Shown: positions 48,454 to 59,536, numbered from the stretch's first letter. The stretch: DNA of 64,000 nt from Paenibacillus sp. JNUCC32 (GCF_014863545.1 NZ_CP062260.1:5667501-5731500), one strand, 5' to 3'. Notes: generated by a model not told the origin, from the letters alone. Program-made: numbers and translations.

Positions 48454-50454
48454 ATGCCTAAATTTCTGCAGAAACGCTGGCACGGCTATCATACCGTCTG
48501 GGCGTTTGCGCTGGTGCTTCTGCTTGTTATTTTTCTGTCGTTCTACAATACGATTCTGGGGCTGGTCGGGCTGCTGCTTGCGGTGGTAGGCGGCTACGCG
48601 ATGCTGAAGGCGGAGATGAAGTTTCGCCGCGAGCTGGTCGATTATATCGGAGATCTGTCGTTTCGGATTCAGCGGGTCGAGGGCGAAGCGGTCAGCGTGC
48701 TGCCATTTGGCATTGTGCTGTACAGCGAGGATAAGACCGTGGAATGGCATAACCGATTCGTAGTCAATATGTTTCCCCAACAGCCGCTGGTGGGCGCTTC
48801 CTTGCAGGAGCTGTTCCCCGAGCTGGTGACAGCGCTAAAGGAAATCCAGGAGAAGAAGGATAGCAAAGAGAAGCCGCCGAAGGAAATTCGGCTGGAGATT
48901 TCCCATGAGGATAAGTACTATGGAGCCACGGTAATTCCGGATGAGCGACTCATTTATCTGGATGAGATCACCGAGCTGGCAGTGCTCAGGCAGCGGTACG
49001 AGGATGAGCGGCTGGCCTTGGGCATTATCATGATGGATAACATCGATGAGGCCTCGCAAGGAATGGATGATCAACAGCGGACGGCACTCATTGCAAAGGT
49101 CACCAGCGAGATTACGAATTGGGCCCGGGAGTTCAACGTCTACTTACGGAGGCTCTCCTCGGACCGCTATTTGATGATGCTGAACCACAGGTCGCTCGAT
49201 GCGCTGGAGAACAGCCGTTTTCTCATCCTGGACGAAGTCCGGGAGATGACGGCCGATCTGAAGGTACCGCTTACGCTGAGCGTCGGTCTTGCCTTCGGTT
49301 CAGACGATATCACGGAGCTGGGACAGCTAGCCCAATCCAGTCTGGATATGGCACTGGGCCGGGGCGGAGATCAGGCCGCTGTCAAAGCCGGCCAAAGGCT
49401 CTCCTTCTATGGCGGTAAATCCAACGCGGTAGAGAAACGAACGCGCGTAAGAGCGCGAGTCATTTCCCATGCGCTGCGCGATTTGATGCAGGAGAGCGAC
49501 AAAGTGATCATCATGGGCCACAAGCTGCCGGATATGGACGTGGTCGGCGCTGCGATCGGCATCCTGAAAGCAGCCCAAATGTATAAAGTCGAGGCTTATA
49601 TCGTGATGGAGGGAATGAATCCGTCCATTTCGAGGATTATGGAAGAGGTCCGCAAGGATGAAGCCTTGATGAGCCGATTCATCTCGACCGAGCAATCGAT
49701 GCAGATGATGACGGAGCACACGCTGCTCGTTGTCGTGGATACCCATAAAGCCTCCATGACGATGGAGCCGAGGCTGGTTCATCGCGCAAGCCGGGTGGTC
49801 GTGATGGATCATCACCGGCGCGGCGAAGAATTTATTAATGACGCGGTGCTGATCTATCTTGAGCCGTATGCCTCTTCAACCTGCGAGCTGGTGACGGAGG
49901 TGCTGCAGTATATTCACGACAGGGTATCCCTTACTCCGGTTGAGGCCACGGCATTGCTGGCAGGGATTACGGTGGATACCAAGCATTTTGCCCTCCACAC
50001 GGGATCGAGAACGTTCGAGGCGGCCGGGTTCCTGCGGCGTCACGGAGCGGACACCATGATGATCCAGCGGGTGCTCAAGGAAGATCTGACAGAATTTATA
50101 GCGAAGGCAGAAATCGTGAAACATGCTAAAATGGTATTTGACCATATCGCTATCGCGGTGGCGAAGAGCGGGGAGCCCATGCCGCAGCTTCTCATTGCTC
50201 AAGTGGCGGATATGCTGCTGAATATGACGGATGTGCAGGCATCCTTTGTCATTAGCGAGCGCACCGACGGCAAGATTGGCATTAGCGCCCGTTCGATGGG
50301 CAAGATGAATGTTCAGATGATTATGGAACGTCTCGGGGGAGGCGGACATTTAACGAACGCCGCAGTACAACTGGATACGACGCCTGAGAAAGCCGAGGAG
50401 AAGTTGATGGAGGTACTGAAGGACATCGAAGCGAAAGAGGGGTTATTTGAATGA
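48454..50454 (+). CDS. gdpP: Cyclic-di-AMP phosphodiesterase GdpP
   Basis: 666 aa. Cuts c-di-AMP to pApA, setting turgor, potassium and cell-wall homeostasis. Two membrane helices (~12-50), a PAS-like domain (~60-165), a degenerate GGDEF domain (~170-305) without a GGDEF loop, then DHH (~345-490) with [23 protein letters not shown] and VMDHHRRG, and DHHA1 at the end ([13 protein letters not shown]). All catalytic Asp/His residues are in place. ATGA overlap with rplI couples the two. Confidence 0.95.
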   Translation: MPKFLQKRWHGYHTVWAFALVLLLVIFLSFYNTILGLVGLLLAVVGGYAMLKAEMKFRRELVDYIGDLSFRIQRVEGEAVSVLPFGIVLYSEDKTVEWHNRFVVNMFPQQPLVGASLQELFPELVTALKEIQEKKDSKEKPPKEIRLEISHEDKYYGATVIPDERLIYLDEITELAVLRQRYEDERLALGIIMMDNIDEASQGMDDQQRTALIAKVTSEITNWAREFNVYLRRLSSDRYLMMLNHRSLDALENSRFLILDEVREMTADLKVPLTLSVGLAFGSDDITELGQLAQSSLDMALGRGGDQAAVKAGQRLSFYGGKSNAVEKRTRVRARVISHALRDLMQESDKVIIMGHKLPDMDVVGAAIGILKAAQMYKVEAYIVMEGMNPSISRIMEEVRKDEALMSRFISTEQSMQMMTEHTLLVVVDTHKASMTMEPRLVHRASRVVVMDHHRRGEEFINDAVLIYLEPYASSTCELVTEVLQYIHDRVSLTPVEATALLAGITVDTKHFALHTGSRTFEAAGFLRRHGADTMMIQRVLKEDLTEFIAKAEIVKHAKMVFDHIAIAVAKSGEPMPQLLIAQVADMLLNMTDVQASFVISERTDGKIGISARSMGKMNVQMIMERLGGGGHLTNAAVQLDTTPEKAEEKLMEVLKDIEAKEGLFE

Positions 50455-50894
50455 AAGTCATTTTCATAAAAGATATGAAGGGCCAAGGCAAGAAAGGCGA
50501 AGTGAAGGAAGTTTCGGAAGGATATGCAACAAACTTCCTGATTCCGCGGGGAGTCGCTCGTCCGGCTACCGATGGGAACATGAAAACGCTGGAGCAGCAG
50601 CAGGCCTCCGAAGAGAAGCGCAAGGCGCAGGAGAAGGAAGAGGCGCAGGCGCTCGGCAAGAAGCTGGAAGAGATGACGGTGGTCCTGAAAGCCAAAGCTG
50701 GAGAGGGCGGACGTCTGTTCGGCGCCATTACCAGCAAACAAATTGCGGAAGCATTGGCAGGACAGAAGATCAAAATCGACAAACGCAAAATTGAGCTTAG
50801 CGATCCGATCCGCAGCCTGGGCGTTACCCAGGTTCCGGTGAAGCTGCATCCTGACGTCAAGGCGACGCTCAAGGTTCAAATTACGGAGGAGTAA
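50451..50894 (+). CDS. rplI: 50S ribosomal protein L9
   Basis: 147 aa. [20 protein letters not shown] and [13 protein letters not shown], then a long central helix and a second globular domain with [16 protein letters not shown], all diagnostic for L9. It overlaps gdpP by 4 bp and precedes dnaB by one base, the usual Bacillus order. Confidence 0.97.
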   Translation: MKVIFIKDMKGQGKKGEVKEVSEGYATNFLIPRGVARPATDGNMKTLEQQQASEEKRKAQEKEEAQALGKKLEEMTVVLKAKAGEGGRLFGAITSKQIAEALAGQKIKIDKRKIELSDPIRSLGVTQVPVKLHPDVKATLKVQITEE

Positions 50895-50895
50895 T

Positions 50896-52260
50896 ATGGG
50901 AGGAGAACTCTATTTCGATCGGGTCCCCCCGCAGAACCTTGAGGCAGAGCAGGCCGTGCTGGGTGCCATTCTGCTGCAGAGTGAAGCGCTGATCACGGCG
51001 ATGGAGCGGGTGCAGGCTGAGGACTTCTACGATAAATCACATCAGATGATCTATGAAGTCATGGTGCAGCTCGGGGAAGGCAATCAACCGATCGATCTGG
51101 TGACCCTTACATCTCTTCTGCAAGATAAAGGACAGCTGGAAGAGATCGGTGGAGTCAGCTATTTAGCGAAGCTGGCTCATGCCGTCCCGACGGCTGCGAA
51201 CGTGGATTATTACGCCCAAATCATCGAAGAGAAATCGATGCTGCGGCGTTTGATCCGAACGGCAACGCAGATTGTCAGTGAAGGCTATACCGGAGGAGAA
51301 GATGTATCCGGTATGCTCAGCGAGGCGGAGCGCCGCATTCTCGAGATCTCCAATCGACGCACGGGCAGCGGGTTTATTGCGATCCGCGACGTGCTGATGG
51401 AAGTCTTCGAGAAGGTGGAGGTCCTTCATCAGAACCGGGGGAATACGACAGGGATTCCTTCCGGCTTTGTGGATCTGGACAAAATGACAAGCGGATTCCA
51501 GCGCAACGACTTGATTATCGTGGCTGCTCGTCCTTCCGTAGGTAAAACGGCCTTCGCACTGAATATCGCCCAGAACGTGGCCATTCGCGCCAAAGAAACG
51601 GTAGCCATCTTCAGTCTGGAGATGTCCGCGCCACAGCTCGTTCAGCGTATGATCTGTGCCGAGGCAAACCTCGATGCGGGCGTGATGCGGAATGGCGATT
51701 TCAAAGGCGACGAAGATTGGTCCAAGCTAACGATGGGCATCGCCGCTTTATCCGAGGCGGAGATTTACATTGATGATACACCTGGCGTCACGGTAGCCGA
51801 TATCCGTGCGAAATGCCGCCGTTTGAAAAAAGAGAAGGGGCTCGGCATGATTCTGATCGATTACCTCCAGCTCATTCATGGGCGTGGCAAGCCCGGAGAG
51901 AACCGGCAGCAGGAGGTATCCGAGATCTCGCGTACGCTCAAACAAATTGCCCGTGAGCTCGAAGTGCCGGTCATCGCGCTGTCACAGCTCAGCCGGGGCG
52001 TGGAGCAGCGTCAGGACAAGCGTCCGATGATGAGTGACCTGCGGGAATCCGGTTCGATCGAGCAGGATGCCGATATCGTTGCGTTCTTATACCGGGATGA
52101 TTATTACAATCAGGAAACCGAGAAGAAGAATATCATCGAGATCATCATTGCCAAACAGCGTAATGGTCCGGTAGGCACAGTGGAATTGGTCTTCCTGAAG
52201 AACTTTAATAAATTCGTCAATTACGAGCGAACGCATGCCGATGCCTTTGCCGCCGGGTAG
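50896..52260 (+). CDS. dnaB: Replicative DNA helicase DnaB
   Basis: 454 aa (gene called dnaC in B. subtilis). Hexameric 5'-3' helicase of the fork. N-terminal primase-binding domain (~1-150, PPQNLEAEQAVLGAIL), RecA-like motor (~180-450) with Walker A AARPSVGKTAFALN, Walker B MILIDYLQLIHG and SQLSRGVEQRQDKRP. Start ATG 50896 with CGGAGGAG upstream. Confidence 0.96.
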   Translation: MGGELYFDRVPPQNLEAEQAVLGAILLQSEALITAMERVQAEDFYDKSHQMIYEVMVQLGEGNQPIDLVTLTSLLQDKGQLEEIGGVSYLAKLAHAVPTAANVDYYAQIIEEKSMLRRLIRTATQIVSEGYTGGEDVSGMLSEAERRILEISNRRTGSGFIAIRDVLMEVFEKVEVLHQNRGNTTGIPSGFVDLDKMTSGFQRNDLIIVAARPSVGKTAFALNIAQNVAIRAKETVAIFSLEMSAPQLVQRMICAEANLDAGVMRNGDFKGDEDWSKLTMGIAALSEAEIYIDDTPGVTVADIRAKCRRLKKEKGLGMILIDYLQLIHGRGKPGENRQQEVSEISRTLKQIARELEVPVIALSQLSRGVEQRQDKRPMMSDLRESGSIEQDADIVAFLYRDDYYNQETEKKNIIEIIIAKQRNGPVGTVELVFLKNFNKFVNYERTHADAFAAG

Positions 52261-52426
52261 CGACGGTATTCACCCTTAGTCGGGCTTTCATGTTTGCTTA
52301 ATGAAACAGGAAGCTTCTAAACTAAAGTTCGGAGATCGGGCCAATACCTGCCGCTCGCTGTAAGTATAGGGCATTTCTTATGGCAGTTCCCCGAATAATA
52401 CGGTTATCCATCTATAATCTCGTCCT

Positions 52427-52470
52427 AATTCCGAACAATCGTACACACTGATGTGCGATTGTTCGTTTTT
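52427..52470. promoter_or_regulatory. PurBox pair (PurR operator) upstream of purA
   Basis: AATTCCGAACAAT (52427-52439) and, inverted, ATTGTTCGTTTTT (52458-52470; complement AAAAACGAACAAT). Both fit the Bacillus PurBox AWWWCCGAACWWT (second with one mismatch) and face each other with an 18-bp gap, as required by the PurR dimer. They end 5 bp before the purA -35. Confidence 0.8.
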
Positions 52471-52471
52471 G
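52430..52471 (+). terminator. dnaB terminator overlapping the PurBox pair
   Basis: CGAACAATCG pairs with CGATTGTTCG, extended by CAC/GTG, followed by five T. The same bases form the two PurBoxes. Confidence 0.7.
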
Positions 52472-52474
52472 TAT

Positions 52475-52503
52475 TTGACTTTAAAAATGGGGACTGTTAC
52501 ACT
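52475..52503 (+). promoter_or_regulatory. purA promoter
   Basis: -35 TTGACT (52475-52480), 17-bp spacer, -10 TACACT (52498-52503), 111 bp before the gene. Confidence 0.75.
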
Positions 52504-52584
52504 GGTATTGCTGCTTTAGTGCAGTGAGGTTGAACTTAATCAGCCTGCAGAGATTTATTTCATCAGTGTTACGCGAAATCATAA

Positions 52585-53904
<1,320 letters not shown>

Positions 53905-53964
53905 TCAAGCGTTGGACCAAGAATAGAGAGAGTGAAAGTTCAACTTTAAGTTATGTGAAATACA

Positions 53965-53997
53965 CCCGCCGAAGATAGGGGTCGGCGGGCTTTTTTT
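53965..53997 (+). terminator. purA terminator
   Basis: CCCGCCGA pairs with TCGGCGGG, followed by seven T. Confidence 0.88.
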
Positions 53998-54118
53998 ATG
54001 GCTGTAGAAGATCCGGGATAGGAGATGGCTTTCGAGCATACCATCGCTGGTCAATAGGTAGAAGAATTTGTCCCTTCAGCTAAAGAATATTATCCCCTAG
54101 TCATCCGCCCATCCACCC

Positions 54119-54290
54119 TATAATGGAGATAGACATAGAGGGCAGCACGCTGATCATTTGGAATTGGGGCTAAAAACAGCGGATGAATGCAGTCAGATCC
54201 ATGTAGGGGGGATAGAAGCCATACGAACCTTCGAATAGACGTATGGCCTTCTTGAGCGCTGGACAAGGTACACGGCGGTCCAGCATAGTA
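54119..54290 (+). ncRNA. hairpin-rich stretch after purA, possible small RNA
   Basis: TATAAT at 54119-54124 has no good -35. Then hairpins AGAAG-CCATACG/CGTATGG-CCTTCT (54214-54253) and GCTGGAC/GTCCAGC (54258-54284), followed by the two-way terminator. No supported reading frame. Confidence 0.35.
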
Positions 54291-54338
54291 AAAAACCGGA
54301 TTCATCGACTAGGTTGCCTAGGGATGAATCCGGTTTTT
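54291..54338. terminator. two-way terminator before the ABC exporter
   Basis: AAAAACCGGATTCATC pairs with GATGAATCCGGTTTTT, with an inner CTAGG-TTG-CCTAG. Serves the minus-strand ABC operon that ends at 54345. Confidence 0.9.
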
Positions 54339-54344
54339 GTCATG

Positions 54345-55043
54345 CTACAACACAATCGGCTGCGTCCGTTCGGACAGCTTGCCGTCCTCGATATAGACGA
54401 CCCGGTCACATAGATCCAGCATGCGCTTGTCATGCGTGACCATGATGGCAGCTTTCCGGCGCAGCTTCACTTCATCGGCGAGCATTTGAACGACCGTCCG
54501 GCCGCGCTCGGAATCCAGACTTGCCGTCGGCTCGTCTGCCAATATGAGCTCCGGATCGTTCATCCATGCCCGGGCAATGGCAACCCGCTGCCGTTCGCCG
54601 CCGGACAGGCTCTCGGGATACCGAGACTTGCGATGCGACAAGCCCAGCCGGTGAAGCAGATCATCTGCCCGCCGATGCGGCTCCTGGCCGTGCTGGTTAG
54701 CCAGCTTGGCCATCAAGAGCAGCTGATCGCGGACCGTCAGATACGGAATGAGATTGGAAGATTGAAAGACAAATCCGATATGGCGCAGCCGCAGCTGATT
54801 CATTTGTTTGGCGGGGAGCCGGGTGACCTCCTGATCGCCCATCCATATTCGTCCCCGGGTAGGGGATAGCAGTGCCCCGGCAATGGAGAGAAAGGTGCTT
54901 TTGCCCGAACCGGAAGGTCCGACCACCGCGACAAATTCCCCACCCTTGATCTCCAGTGAAATGTTGTCCAGTACTTTAGCTGAGGTGTCCCCGTCACCGA
55001 ATTCTTTGCTTACCTGATCCATCAACAGCTTGGATGATGTCAT
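54345..55043 (-). CDS. ABC transporter ATPase (MacB/LolD-like)
   Basis: 232 aa. Walker [14 protein letters not shown]-loop [14 protein letters not shown], signature [14 protein letters not shown], Walker [13 protein letters not shown]. The group works with FtsX-type permeases in export or in drug/peptide sensing rather than in import. The start is ATG 55043 (MTSSKLL); the open frame runs on upstream but that part is antisense to the permease gene. Start and permease stop overlap (TAATG), so they form one unit. Confidence 0.92.
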   Translation of the reverse strand: MTSSKLLMDQVSKEFGDGDTSAKVLDNISLEIKGGEFVAVVGPSGSGKSTFLSIAGALLSPTRGRIWMGDQEVTRLPAKQMNQLRLRHIGFVFQSSNLIPYLTVRDQLLLMAKLANQHGQEPHRRADDLLHRLGLSHRKSRYPESLSGGERQRVAIARAWMNDPELILADEPTASLDSERGRTVVQMLADEVKLRRKAAIMVTHDKRMLDLCDRVVYIEDGKLSERTQPIVL

Positions 55044-56143
55044 TATGCAGCCCTCCCGATAGCTTCGATTGCATCGATCTTGATGACCCGATATAGCGAT
55101 AATAGCGATCCCATCAGGGAAACCGCCAGGAACAGCAAGGAACAGAGCAGAACGACCGAAGGCGTTAACGAAAACGGCACGATCCCGGACAACAGGAGCG
55201 AAACCCCGTACGTCAAGCCGATGCTGATCGCAAGACTGACGATGGTAAGGGTCAGGACCTGAAAGATCAGACTCCTCACCAGATAGCCGGTCCCCGCGCC
55301 GATGGCTTTCAGGACCCCGAACTGATTCATTTTCTGAATCGTCATGACGTAGAAGAACACGGCCAGCACGAAGGCTGCAATCAAAAACAGGAACACAATC
55401 ATCATGATGAGAGAACCCTGCTCCTCCTGAAAACCGGGAATCCCCTGCAGGGCTTCCTCTTTCGTGATCATCTCGATGCCGGATACGTCCCGGACCAAGG
55501 CTTCCTTCTGCTCCGGAGTTCCATTCCAAGCGATGGCATTATAGATAGGCGCTGGCTTCGCCGGGTTTGGCTGAAGCGCCTTCCACCCCTCAAAGTTCAT
55601 GTGAATGACCGGGGCATGACTGAAGGATTGTCCCTCCGTAAAGGCAGCAATCGTAAACGTGGCGCCTGTAGCCTGATCCACGATCCGGTCGCCCAGCCGG
55701 TACCCGTCCTCTTTCAAGGAGCGGTCGGCCATCACAAGGTCGGCATCCGTATTGCTAATCATGGTGCCTTCAACGACTCGGGGTGCCAGCATGCTCTCCA
55801 CATCAATGGCAAAAAAAGCCGCATCGAATTTGGCTGCGGAGCCTTCCTTGGTCAAGGTGTTCATGTGTACTCCGAGCGGAGTGGCCGGGTTTCCACCCGG
55901 GCGGCTCTGCACTTCGTTCCAGATCTCGCCGGTCAGTACGGAACGGTTGATCCGATGATCGGACTCCTCCTGAAGCACCAGGTAGTCGGCTTTCATATTT
56001 TGTATGGAAGAGGCGTTATCGGAGGAAAGCCCCTGGGCCAATCCCGTGACGAACAGGACGAGCCAGGCAATCAGTACCATAATGAAGCCAATCAGCAGAT
56101 AGCGCAGCTTCGCATGTTGAAGTTCACGCAGTGCAAGAAACAT
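55043..56143 (-). CDS. ABC transporter permease (FtsX/MacB type, DevC-like)
   Basis: 366 aa. One N-terminal membrane helix (~16-38), a large extracytoplasmic domain (~40-240), then three helices (~250-275, 295-320, 335-355). This is the FtsX/MacB topology. RELQHAKLRYLLI at the start matches the DevC-like group. The start is ATG 56143 (MFLALREL), where GGAG stands 9 bp upstream; ATG 56158 and 56152 are alternatives. It follows the sensor kinase gene after 120 bp. Confidence 0.85.
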   Translation of the reverse strand: MFLALRELQHAKLRYLLIGFIMVLIAWLVLFVTGLAQGLSSDNASSIQNMKADYLVLQEESDHRINRSVLTGEIWNEVQSRPGGNPATPLGVHMNTLTKEGSAAKFDAAFFAIDVESMLAPRVVEGTMISNTDADLVMADRSLKEDGYRLGDRIVDQATGATFTIAAFTEGQSFSHAPVIHMNFEGWKALQPNPAKPAPIYNAIAWNGTPEQKEALVRDVSGIEMITKEEALQGIPGFQEEQGSLIMMIVFLFLIAAFVLAVFFYVMTIQKMNQFGVLKAIGAGTGYLVRSLIFQVLTLTIVSLAISIGLTYGVSLLLSGIVPFSLTPSVVLLCSLLFLAVSLMGSLLSLYRVIKIDAIEAIGRAA

Positions 56144-56263
56144 GTTTCTCATCTCCATTCCTGATCATTAAGCAGCACATCCCTCGGTTATTAATCTCTG
56201 CGGGATATGCCCCAAGTATAGGAATGGAATATGAACAGAGCATGAACTTGAGATTAGGCTGCA

Positions 56264-57643
56264 TTATACGTTAGGAAGGATCACGGTGAAGGTGGCTCCC
56301 TTTCCAGGCTGACTCGTGACCTCAATACGTCCGCCATGCAGTTCGACAATTTTCTGGGTAATGGATAAACCCAATCCGCTGCTGCCCTCGGAGCGGTCAC
56401 GGGCCTCATCCACGCGGTAGAACCGGTTGAAGATGTGGGGCAGATGCTCCTGCGGAATGCCAATGCCCGTATCGGAGATCTCGATGCGGCATTGTTTGTT
56501 GTGTTCGATCACACGCAGGGAGATGGCGCCCTCAGGTGCGGTGAATTTAATGCTGTTGGTGATGAGGTTCGTCCATACCTGATGCAGCAGCTGCTGATCG
56601 CCGTAAACATAGGTCGGCGGCAGCGACATATCGATGGTCAAATCTTTGCTGCGCCAGTTCCATTCGGTGTGGAGCAGCACTTGCTTGATTTGCTCGGCCA
56701 CGTCGAAGGTGGATTTATCGAGAATGTTCTCTTCCTTATCCAGGGACGCCAGCATAAGCAGCTGTTTGCTGAGCTGTGACATCCGGCGGCTCTCCGCCTC
56801 AATGATCGATAAGTAATGCTGCTGCTGTTCCTCGGACAAGCGCTTGGTTTGCAGCGTCTGCGAGAAACCCTGAATGGAGGCCAGCGGCGACTGGATTTCA
56901 TGCGAGACATTGGATACAAACTCCTGGCGCATCTGCTCTAATTGCGCTAGTCCTTTGGCCATCTGGGAAAAATGGTCCGCAAGCTGCCCCAGCTCGTCAC
57001 GCCGGGTAACGTTCAGCTTAATGTCATATTGGCCCTGCGCCACGCTCTGGGTGGCCTCGGTTAACTTCACGATCGGTTTCACGATATAGCGCGTAATAAT
57101 GCCGACAAGCAGGATGCTCAGCAGGATGGCAATGACCATAATGATGGAGAAGAAGATACGCATCTCCCCGAACTGGACGGTAATATCGGGCCTGAGGAAG
57201 AGTGCGTGAGGGCTGCCTTCTACCTGTATGGGGATGCCGATGGAGTTGCTTAGGACATTGTCGAAAAAGCCGGTAATGAACAGCTCCGACGGAAACTCCG
57301 CAATGCCATGGTACACCTTCCCGTTCAGCACTTGCCGCACCGTTTCGGGCGAGAGGTCCTGTTCACGGAACATGCCGCCGTAGAACCACTCCTTGCCTTG
57401 ATCATTCACCAAATAGAATTGATAACCGAGCTGGCCGATGTGATGGAGATAATCATGGATGTCCGTCTCCGGGTGGCTGTCATAAAAGTCCCCGATATCC
57501 TTGGCCATGGTGGTGACCTTCTGATCGTTAAAGGGCTTGAGATTGTATTGGTAGTACAGATTAGACAGCACAAAAGCAATCAAGCTGCTGATCACCATGA
57601 TGGCGATGGTGGTGAGGACGATGCGCGAATAGAGGGTTTTCAC
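56264..57643 (-). CDS. Sensor histidine kinase
   Basis: 459 aa. Two membrane helices (~10-30 and ~165-190) enclose an extracellular sensor part; then HAMP (~190-240), HisKA with VSHEIQSPLASIQGF (the phosphorylated His; QSP replaces the common RTP), and a HATPase domain with N box NLITNSIKF, DTGIGIPQ and SSGLGLSI. The start is GTG 57643, overlapping the stop of the response regulator by 4 bp. Likely senses an envelope signal and controls the ABC exporter next to it; the signal is unknown. Confidence 0.92.
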   Translation of the reverse strand: MKTLYSRIVLTTIAIMVISSLIAFVLSNLYYQYNLKPFNDQKVTTMAKDIGDFYDSHPETDIHDYLHHIGQLGYQFYLVNDQGKEWFYGGMFREQDLSPETVRQVLNGKVYHGIAEFPSELFITGFFDNVLSNSIGIPIQVEGSPHALFLRPDITVQFGEMRIFFSIIMVIAILLSILLVGIITRYIVKPIVKLTEATQSVAQGQYDIKLNVTRRDELGQLADHFSQMAKGLAQLEQMRQEFVSNVSHEIQSPLASIQGFSQTLQTKRLSEEQQQHYLSIIEAESRRMSQLSKQLLMLASLDKEENILDKSTFDVAEQIKQVLLHTEWNWRSKDLTIDMSLPPTYVYGDQQLLHQVWTNLITNSIKFTAPEGAISLRVIEHNKQCRIEISDTGIGIPQEHLPHIFNRFYRVDEARDRSEGSSGLGLSITQKIVELHGGRIEVTSQPGKGATFTVILPNV

Positions 57644-58317
57644 TGCGGCGCCGCCTCCAATTTATATCCTACGCCCCGAACGGTCCGTATTCGGAAATCG
57701 CCACTTCGGTCCGCGAAGCGTTCCCGGAGTCGTTTGATATGAACGTCCACGGTCCGGTCATCTCCGTCAAAATCCGTTCCCCAGATGAGCTGAATCAGCT
57801 CCTCGCGCGAGAACGTCCGGTCCGGATAGCTCGCAAGCTGGGAGAGCAGCTCAAACTCCTTCATCGGCAGCATCAGTACTTTTCCGTGTCCCTGAACTTC
57901 GTAGCTTTTGCGGTCGATGGTCGTTTCGTTCAGACGGATTTTGTCCGCGCTGACCATTTGATACCGCCGCAGCAGGGCTTTGATTCGAAACAGGAGCTCC
58001 CTTGGTTCAAACGGCTTGGTTAAGTAATCATCCGTGCCGACGGCAAAACCTCTCTCTTTGTCTACAAGCTGATCCTTGGCGGTCAGAAGAATGACGGGTA
58101 CATCATAATAACGCCGGATTTCTTCGCAGAGCTGATACCCGTCCTTGTTCGGCATCATGACATCCACGACAGCCAGGTGAACCTGTTCTTCCGCCAAAAG
58201 GGCAGAAGCTTCTTCCCCGTCAGCTGCAGTGAATACCGTGTATCCTTCGGTTTGAAGATGATATAGCAGGAGCTCTCGAATATGCGCGTCGTCATCTGCG
58301 ATCAATATATGAATCAT
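57640..58317 (-). CDS. OmpR-family response regulator
   Basis: 225 aa. Receiver domain with the acidic pair DDD at ~8-10, phosphorylated Asp in VVDVMMPNKDGY and Lys in LLTAKD; C-terminal winged helix with LTPKEFELL-like LPMKEFELLSQLASYPDRTF and VDVHIKRLRERF. Start ATG 58317 (MIHILIAD), AAGGAGGT upstream. First gene of the regulator-kinase-permease-ATPase run. Confidence 0.94.
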   Translation of the reverse strand: MIHILIADDDAHIRELLLYHLQTEGYTVFTAADGEEASALLAEEQVHLAVVDVMMPNKDGYQLCEEIRRYYDVPVILLTAKDQLVDKERGFAVGTDDYLTKPFEPRELLFRIKALLRRYQMVSADKIRLNETTIDRKSYEVQGHGKVLMLPMKEFELLSQLASYPDRTFSREELIQLIWGTDFDGDDRTVDVHIKRLRERFADRSGDFRIRTVRGVGYKLEAAPQ

Positions 58318-58570
58318 TGCTAGATTGACCTCCTTCATAAGCGTTCCAATGACTATATATGTATCATACATTCCCTGGTGCGGTCGATGGAGCGCTCTAT
58401 CGCATGGAAGTAGTGTGGCCTAAAAGGAACCGAATCATGAAATATATCAGATTCGAAGTAGAAAAATTGGCGATTCCCACGATTGAAGCGATACCGAGTG
58501 GTCAATACTGGAAAAAGAAAGCAATCATCGTCATGTCATTGCAGCGTGCATGAGGAAGGAGGAGATACGG

Positions 58571-59257
58571 ATGAAGTGGATGAAATGGCTGCTGAAAATC
58601 AGCTTGACCGCCATTCTGGTGAGCACGCTTACGATTGTGACCACGGGCATCGTCGTGAATGCCTATATTCAATCGGTGTTATCCAGCTTTAACATTCAAC
58701 TGGAAGCGGAGCCAATGGGGGTGGGAGGTATTATGAAGTCGATGCTGGGCGTGGGCTCCGGCACCAAGCCGGATGCAGGCAGCGTCAATGCCGCGAAGGA
58801 CAATCGCCAATTGGAAGAAGATCAGGGCGCTGCGGACGATGAACCGGAATCGGAAGCCGGCACCCAAACGAATGGAGGGGCCAAGGAGGACGAAGAGACG
58901 AGTTCAGGATCAACGGGAACGTCAGGGGAGACTTCGAACGATGAAGAGGCACCGGATAATTCCCTGCCCGTCATGGGCACGAATACGACAGAGTCTGGCG
59001 ACTCCTCCCTGGAAGATCAGGAGATTGTCATGACACCGGGGGACATCGTGGACCGGAAGGACCGTTTGCCAACGGAGGAGAAGGAAGAGATTTTCGCCAT
59101 GCTGATGAACAAGCTGCCCCAATCCGAAATGCAGAAGATCTCTGAGGCGATGGAGGACGGTCTGACCGCTGCGGAGCTTGCGGAGATCGAGCAGGGCATA
59201 TCCAAATATTTGAATCCGGATGAATTCGATAAACTGATCACCATGCTCAAAGAATAG
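58571..59257 (+). CDS. Acidic, membrane-anchored protein of unknown function
   Basis: 228 aa. A helix near the N-terminus (~8-32) anchors it; a long acidic Glu/Asp/Ser/Gly/Thr-rich region (~75-155) has low complexity, and a C-terminal helical part (~170-228) follows with LPTEEKEEIFAMLMNKLPQ and LNPDEFDKLITML. I recognise no family. Start ATG 58571 with AAGGAGGAG upstream. Divergent from the response regulator; a strong terminator follows. Confidence 0.7.
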   Translation: MKWMKWLLKISLTAILVSTLTIVTTGIVVNAYIQSVLSSFNIQLEAEPMGVGGIMKSMLGVGSGTKPDAGSVNAAKDNRQLEEDQGAADDEPESEAGTQTNGGAKEDEETSSGSTGTSGETSNDEEAPDNSLPVMGTNTTESGDSSLEDQEIVMTPGDIVDRKDRLPTEEKEEIFAMLMNKLPQSEMQKISEAMEDGLTAAELAEIEQGISKYLNPDEFDKLITMLKE

Positions 59258-59335
59258 TGGTATGACGGGTTTCAGGCAGGCTCTGTCACCGTTTTGTCAC
59301 CGACATGCAAAAGCCCCATATTGGAAAATATCAGG

Positions 59336-59361
59336 AAACCCGCGCGGGGCGCGGGTTTTTC
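59336..59361 (+). terminator. terminator after the 58571 gene
   Basis: AAACCCGCG pairs with CGCGGGTTT around CGGGG, followed by T. Confidence 0.85.
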
Positions 59362-59386
59362 GCTATTTTCGTAAACTTGAAATGAT

Positions 59387-59403
59387 TGTAAAGGCTATGT
59401 TAA
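59387..59403 (+). promoter_or_regulatory. WalR box upstream of the M23 peptidase gene
   Basis: TGTAAA-GGCTA-TGTTAA fits the WalR consensus TGTWAH-N5-TGTWAH exactly. It lies 30 bp before a promoter-like pair (TTGATA 59433-59438, 17 bp, TCATAT 59456-59461), a position typical of an activator. Confidence 0.75.
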
Positions 59404-59432
59404 AGTATACGAAGATCGAAAAGGTTAAAATT

Positions 59433-59461
59433 TTGATACCTTTTGACAGGTTGTGTCATAT
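59433..59461 (+). promoter_or_regulatory. M23 peptidase gene promoter
   Basis: -35 TTGATA, 17-bp spacer, -10 TCATAT; downstream of the WalR box. Confidence 0.5.
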
Positions 59462-59536
59462 TCAATGCTAAGTCAGCAAGTTCAGATGAACGAATAACGG
59501 ATTCTTACATATGGACAAGGCTTAAAGGAGAGAGAC

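Noticed and set aside
54090..54305. 71-codon minus-strand frame after purA
   Set aside because: Covers hairpins, lacks a ribosome site and shows no family features.
55044..55529. N-terminal extension of the ABC ATPase frame to 394 codons
   Set aside because: That part lies inside the permease gene in another frame and its translation is low-complexity; the ATG at 55043 has a proper ribosome site.
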